Shown: in pieces, positions 31,038 through 34,922 of the stretch | How the letters are laid out: each line of letters opens with the position of its first letter | Position numbering within the stretch: the first letter of the stretch is position 1 | From: Mycobacteriales bacterium | GTDB lineage: Bacteria > Actinomycetota > Actinomycetes > JAFAQI01 | DNA: 34,922 nt | Reading direction: 5' to 3' | NCBI GenBank assembly: GCA_035504215.1 | Contig: DATJSI010000082.1 | Location: 1-34,922, forward strand | Notes under the pieces: model-generated | The model's database searches: none | What the model was told of the DNA's origin: nothing | Seen by the model: only the letters and a program-made list of their open reading frames with translations | Position numbers and translations under genes: made by a program

Positions 31038-31607
31038 GTGACTCCCTCCGAGGTCTGGCTGGCCCGACACGGTGAGACGGACTGGAGCGCCGAGCTCCGC
31101 CACACCGGCCGCACCGACGTACCCCTCAACGCGAACGGTCGCGCGGCGGCAGGGCGTCTTCGCGACCTGCTCGCCGGCGAGCAGTTCGACCTGGTCCTGA
31201 CCAGCCCGCTCAGCCGGGCTCGCGAGACGGCCGACTTGGCCGGCTTCGGCGACCGCGCGGAGATTGAGCCAGGGCTGCGCGAGTGGGACTACGGCGACTA
31301 CGAAGGCGTGACGACCGAGCAGATCCGCGAGAGCCGGCCGGGGTGGGACATCTTCGACGACGGATGCCCCGGCGGCGAGACCCTCGCCGACGTCGGCGCC
31401 CGCGCGGACCGTGTGCTCGAGCGCATCCACGCCGTAGACGGCCGCGTGATGGTCTTCGGGCACGGCCACATGCTGCGCATCCTCGCGGCCCGATGGATCG
31501 GCCTGGCTCCTATCGCCGGCGCGCGCCTGGTGCTCGGTACGGCGACGATCAGCGTGCTGGGCTGGGAGCGCGAGACCGCTGCGATCACGCGTTGGAACGC
31601 TGGCTGA
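31038..31607 (+). CDS. Histidine phosphatase family protein
   Basis: A 189-aa enzyme of the phosphoglycerate-mutase-like / acid phosphatase group. RHGETDW (about 10-16) carries the catalytic His. LTSPLSRARETADLAG (about 56-71) carries the conserved Arg, LREWDYGDYEG supplies the acidic region and VFGHGHMLRI has the second His. GTG 31038 is the first reasonable start; frames open much further upstream overlap the divergent Nif3 gene. The substrate could be a sugar phosphate, given the neighbouring GH65 + HAD operon. Its 3' end overlaps that of the GH65 gene by 23 bases (31585-31607), in opposite orientation. Confidence 0.9.
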   Translation: MTPSEVWLARHGETDWSAELRHTGRTDVPLNANGRAAAGRLRDLLAGEQFDLVLTSPLSRARETADLAGFGDRAEIEPGLREWDYGDYEGVTTEQIRESRPGWDIFDDGCPGGETLADVGARADRVLERIHAVDGRVMVFGHGHMLRILAARWIGLAPIAGARLVLGTATISVLGWERETAAITRWNAG

Positions 31608-33984
31608 TCCCCCTCCCGGTCTCGGCCTCGGTGACGTCCCGGCGGGCCGGCTCACGTCCCACCGGCTGCGACGGCTCGGGAAGCAGCGGGTGCCGCGGCT
31701 TCAGCGGGCGTACCACCGGCTCCGCGTCCGTGACCACGATGTCCTCCCCGTCGTGGTGCAGCTCGACGCGACCATGGTCGCCGTCGTGCAGCGAGTAGGT
31801 CACCTCGTCGTGGTCGAACGCCACCCGCAGCCTGATCCCGCGCCAGCGGATCGAGAACGAGAGCCGGTTGATCCCGGGCGGCAGCGCGGGGTCGAACATC
31901 AGCTGCTTGCCGTGGTCGCGAAGCCCGCCGAAGCCCGCGACCAACGCGATCCAGGCGCCTGCCAGTGACGCCATGTGCAAGCCGTCGCGGCTGTTGTGGT
32001 GCAAGTCGCGCAGGTCGACCATCGCCGCTTCGTAGGCGTAGTCGTGCGCGAGCTGAAGGTGCCCGACCTCGGCCGCCATCACCGCCTGGGTGCAGGCCGA
32101 CAACGACGAGTCACGGACGGTCCGCCGCTCGTAGTAGTCGACGTTGCGCGCCTTGTCCTCGAACGTGAACCGATCGCCGCACCAGTGCATCGCAAGCACC
32201 AGGTCGGCCTGCTTCAGCACCTGCTTGCGGTAGAGGTCGAAGTACGGTGCGGTCAGCAGCAACGGGTAGCGGTCGCGGTAGCGCTCGAAATCGAACATCT
32301 CGTGTCGGGTGTAGCCCTCCGACTGCGGATGCACCCCGAGCTTCTCGTCGTACGGGATGAAGACCGCGGCCGCCGCGTCCCGCCAGCTGGCCACCTCATC
32401 GGCGTCCGCCGATAGCTCGGCGGCGAGGTCGGGATGGCGCTCAGTGGCATCCGCTGCGGCCTCGAGGTTGCGCGCAGCCATCAGGTTGGTGAAGATGTTG
32501 TCGTCGGCGATCGCGCTGTACTCGTCCGGGCCGGTCACACCGTCGACGTGCCAGAACCCATCGACGTCGTGATGGCCGAGTGACATCCACAGTCGTGCCG
32601 TCTCGACCAGCAGCTCCACACCGCCGCCGCGGTCGACCGCGTCGTCCCCGGTCGCGATCCGGTAACGCTCGACGGCGTCGGCGATGTCGGCGTTGATGTG
32701 GAACGCGGCGGTGCCGGCCGGCCAGTAGCCGGAGCACTCGTGCCCCCTGATCGTGCGCCACGGGAACGCCGCCCCGCGCAGCCCGAGCTTGGCCGCGTGC
32801 TCCTTCGCAAGGTCGAGCGTCGAGTGCCGCCACCGGATCGCGTCCGCCGCCGCGCTCGGCTGCGTGTAGGTGAGCACCGGGAGGACGAACCCCTCGGTGT
32901 CCCAGAAGGTGTGCCCGTCGTAGCCGGGGCCGGTCAGTCCCTTCGCTGCGATGCAACGACGCTCGGCGCGAGCGCCCGACTGCAGCACGTGGAACAGGCC
33001 GAACCGCACCGCCTGCTGGATCTCGGGGTCACCGTCGACCTCGACGTCCGCCGACTCCCAGAACTCGTCGAGATACGCCCGTTGCTCCTCGAGCAGGCCG
33101 TCGAACCCGGAGTAGCGCGCGCTGCGCAGCGCGGCGGCCACCTGGTCGCGTAGCGACTGCCGGGACCGCAGGCTCGACCAGCCGTAGGCGAGCAGCTTGA
33201 CCAGGCGCAGCTTGTCGCCCGGCCGGACGTTGGCGACGACCGTCGTCCGGACCCAGTCGTCGCGCGCGTCCGTGTCGATGTCGAGCCGACCGGGGCCCTC
33301 GATGATGTGATCCGTCCCGGCCGCCATCGACAGGTTGCTCGCCCTGGTGTGGTGCAGCAGGATGCCGCCGTAGTCCTGCTTGGCGTGCTCGACTGCGACC
33401 AGCGGGTTCTCGAGGATCGCGGACACCCGGGGGTCGCCGGACAGCCGCGTGAGCTCGTCGTTGGCGACGATCTCGGACTGGATGACGAATCGCGCCGGAG
33501 CATCGATCGGCTCGACGACGTACTCGATCGCAGCCACCGCCCGCTGGACGAACGACACGAGCCGCGTCGACTTCACACGGATTCGTTGATCCGCGGGTGA
33601 TGCCCACTCCAACGACCGCGTCAGGGTCCCGGCCCGCAGGTCGAGGAGCCGTTCGTGGTGGTGCAGCTCGCCGTAGCGGACGTCGAGCGGCTCGTCGTCG
33701 ACGAGGACTCGGATCAGCTTGCCGTTGGTCACGTTGACGATGGTCTGGCCGGAGTCGGGGTATCCGTACCCTGCTTCGGCATAGGGCAGCGGCCGCTGCT
33801 CGTAGAAGGAGTTGAGGTACGTCCCCGGGATGCCGTGCGGCTCGCCCTCGTCGAGGTTGCCGCGCATCCCGATGTGCCCGTTGGACAGCGCGAACACCGA
33901 CTCCGACTGCGCGAGCAGGTCGAGGCTGAGCGAGGTCTCGCGAACCATCCAGGGCTCGACCGGGTACGCCGACTGCTCGATCAC
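31585..33984 (-). CDS. Glycoside hydrolase family 65 disaccharide phosphorylase (Rv3401-like)
   Basis: A 799-aa cytoplasmic enzyme of family GH65, which phosphorolyses an alpha-glucosyl disaccharide (maltose, trehalose, kojibiose, nigerose) to beta-glucose 1-phosphate and glucose. An N-terminal beta-sandwich (about 1-290) precedes the (alpha/alpha)6 barrel. The catalytic acid is E488 in [10 protein letters not shown]; substrate segments FWDTEG (360-365) and [17 protein letters not shown] (413-429) are intact, and [14 protein letters not shown] is the phosphate-binding region. The C-terminal 45 residues are a Pro/Arg-rich tail. Overlaps the HAD gene by 4 bases; same pairing as Rv3400-Rv3401. 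The true disaccharide substrate is unknown. Confidence 0.95.
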   Translation of the reverse strand: MIEQSAYPVEPWMVRETSLSLDLLAQSESVFALSNGHIGMRGNLDEGEPHGIPGTYLNSFYEQRPLPYAEAGYGYPDSGQTIVNVTNGKLIRVLVDDEPLDVRYGELHHHERLLDLRAGTLTRSLEWASPADQRIRVKSTRLVSFVQRAVAAIEYVVEPIDAPARFVIQSEIVANDELTRLSGDPRVSAILENPLVAVEHAKQDYGGILLHHTRASNLSMAAGTDHIIEGPGRLDIDTDARDDWVRTTVVANVRPGDKLRLVKLLAYGWSSLRSRQSLRDQVAAALRSARYSGFDGLLEEQRAYLDEFWESADVEVDGDPEIQQAVRFGLFHVLQSGARAERRCIAAKGLTGPGYDGHTFWDTEGFVLPVLTYTQPSAAADAIRWRHSTLDLAKEHAAKLGLRGAAFPWRTIRGHECSGYWPAGTAAFHINADIADAVERYRIATGDDAVDRGGGVELLVETARLWMSLGHHDVDGFWHVDGVTGPDEYSAIADDNIFTNLMAARNLEAAADATERHPDLAAELSADADEVASWRDAAAAVFIPYDEKLGVHPQSEGYTRHEMFDFERYRDRYPLLLTAPYFDLYRKQVLKQADLVLAMHWCGDRFTFEDKARNVDYYERRTVRDSSLSACTQAVMAAEVGHLQLAHDYAYEAAMVDLRDLHHNSRDGLHMASLAGAWIALVAGFGGLRDHGKQLMFDPALPPGINRLSFSIRWRGIRLRVAFDHDEVTYSLHDGDHGRVELHHDGEDIVVTDAEPVVRPLKPRHPLLPEPSQPVGREPARRDVTEAETGRGISQRSNA

Positions 33985-34733
33985 GCGCTTACTCCGTCGA
34001 GCAGCTCAGCCAGGTCGGCGACCACCACACTCGCCCCGTTCTCCCTCAGGGCGGCAGCCTGACCGACCCGATCCACCCCGACCACCGCGCCGAAGCCACC
34101 GGCCCGGCCGGCCTGCACGCCCGCAAGGGCATCCTCGAACACCGCGGCCGCTTCCGGTGGGACCCCGAGCCGGTGCGCCGCCAAGAGAAATGTGTCCGGA
34201 GCGGGCTTTCCGGACAGATGTTCCTCGCGGATGGTCACCCCGTCGACGCGCAGCTCGATGTAGCTGTCGAGGCCGGTGACTGCGAGCACGTCGGCCGTGT
34301 TCGCGCTCGACGACACGACGGCCCGCCGAAGCCCGGCGTCGCGCGCAGCCTCGAGATAGCGCCGAGACCCCTCGAACACCTCGACCCCGTCGGTGTGGAT
34401 CCGGCGGACCAGCTCCGCGTTCTTCCGGTTACCGATCCCGCGGACGGTTTGCGCGTCGGGCGGGTCGTCCGGCGATCCCTCGGGCAGCACGATGCCGCGA
34501 CTCGCCAAGAAGTCGCGAACGCCGGCATCGCGCGGCTTGCCGTCGACGTAGTCGAGGTAGTCGCGATGAACGTCGAAGGGCACGAATGGTGTGTCGTCCG
34601 CTGCCGCACGCGCCTTCAGGAATTCGTCGAAGGTTTGTTTCCACGCCGCGGCGTGCACTGCTGCCGTGTCGGTGAGGACGCCGTCAAGATCGAACAGGCA
34701 GGCGCGTACGCCCGCCGGCAACCCGAGAACCAC
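33981..34733 (-). CDS. HAD-family beta-phosphoglucomutase-like protein (Rv3400-like)
   Basis: A 250-aa HAD-superfamily enzyme expected to convert beta-glucose 1-phosphate to glucose 6-phosphate, the next step after the GH65 phosphorylase. Nucleophile and acid/base are D15 and D17 in [11 protein letters not shown], motif II is [10 protein letters not shown], the motif III Lys is in SGKPAPDTF, and motif IV acids are in [13 protein letters not shown] helical cap follows motif I. GTG 34733 is preceded by GGAGGGG with 4 bases spacing. It is first of the two-gene operon; the GH65 ATG overlaps its 3' end by 4 bases. Confidence 0.94.
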   Translation of the reverse strand: MVLGLPAGVRACLFDLDGVLTDTAAVHAAAWKQTFDEFLKARAAADDTPFVPFDVHRDYLDYVDGKPRDAGVRDFLASRGIVLPEGSPDDPPDAQTVRGIGNRKNAELVRRIHTDGVEVFEGSRRYLEAARDAGLRRAVVSSSANTADVLAVTGLDSYIELRVDGVTIREEHLSGKPAPDTFLLAAHRLGVPPEAAAVFEDALAGVQAGRAGGFGAVVGVDRVGQAAALRENGASVVVADLAELLDGVSA

Positions 34734-34898
34734 TCATCCCCTCCACGACCTCGCCACGTCCGCGCCCGATCCCATCACGTCGGTCCCACCTTGTGCGCCG
34801 AATCCCCCACAGAGCCGACTCGGCACCTTCCGGATAGCGCTCGCCCTACCCCGCCGACCGCCCAGTACGTCGCTCGCTGCGGTTGATCGTCGTCGCGA

Positions 34899-34922
34899 AT
34901 GGGAAAGGACCAAGCAACGACC
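34899..34922 (+). other. Possible 5' end of a further gene
   Basis: An ATG at 34899 (MGKDQATT) is open to the window edge, and a GAAAGGA purine run lies at 34903-34909. It may instead be the ribosome site of a gene starting just beyond the window. No ribosome site precedes ATG 34899. The segment 34738-34898 is otherwise empty and would hold the divergent promoters. Confidence 0.2.

Noticed and set aside
1-34922. tRNA genes
   Set aside because: No TTCGA-loop plus acceptor stem combination was found by eye on either strand.

Overview
The window is chromosomal DNA of a very GC-rich, free-living Actinomycetota bacterium. The evidence is uniform high-GC coding with many GTG starts, a bacterial class A RNase P RNA, a Nif3 / zinc-ribbon / RNase H-phosphatase operon like Mycobacterium tuberculosis Rv2230c-Rv2228c, a GH65 phosphorylase + HAD mutase pair like Rv3401-Rv3400, and ANTAR, STAS and SpoIIE-type signalling proteins. 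I cannot name the genus. I saw no tRNA, CRISPR array, insertion sequence or phage gene.

Layout. 1-2730 (minus): a secreted Ig-type protein cut by the window edge, a secreted PstS-like binding protein, and a Fur-family regulator. 2788-4203 (minus): two small helical proteins and a hemerythrin-like protein. 4319-5829 (plus): an AlkA-type DNA glycosylase and a GNAT acetyltransferase. 5844-13144 (minus) is mostly signalling: a HATPase-GAF-SpoIIE phosphatase, a small zinc-knuckle protein, a membrane-anchored protein, a histidine kinase / response regulator pair, a small membrane protein and a GAF-EAL c-di-GMP phosphodiesterase behind a possible WhiG/FliA-type promoter. 13414-16685 (plus): a sugar porter, an MgtC-family protein and a ZnT9-like CDF transporter. 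16686-17024 is non-coding with inverted repeats. 17025-19219 (minus): a 58-aa Cys-rich protein and a two-gene redox unit in which a DoxX-Rieske fusion overlaps or abuts a His-rich membrane protein. 19407-22193 (plus): a large secreted GH26-like glycosidase with four FN3 domains, preceded by two ACTAGT palindromes and followed by a strong terminator. 22327-25688: a small Cys-rich protein, a divergent ANTAR / STAS pair, an SDR-DUF2867 protein coupled to an SRPBCC protein, and a small disordered protein. 25762-26146 (minus): rnpB. 26261-28193: a peroxiredoxin and an ArsB/NhaD-like transporter, with two very long near-identical hairpins on either side of the transporter. 28211-30908 (minus): RNase H/phosphatase, zinc-ribbon coiled coil and Nif3, joined by GTGA overlaps. 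31038-34733: a histidine phosphatase converging on the GH65 + HAD operon.

How the parts fit. Carbohydrate genes (extracellular GH26, sugar porter, GH65 phosphorylase, beta-phosphoglucomutase-like HAD) suggest a saprotrophic life. Signalling genes (two-component pair, EAL, SpoIIE/HATPase, STAS, ANTAR) suggest environmental or developmental control. The features most worth following are the covarying hairpin pair, the DoxX-Rieske plus His-rich membrane protein unit, and the WhiG-like promoter in front of a c-di-GMP phosphodiesterase. All functions are read from sequence motifs; none was tested by a database search.
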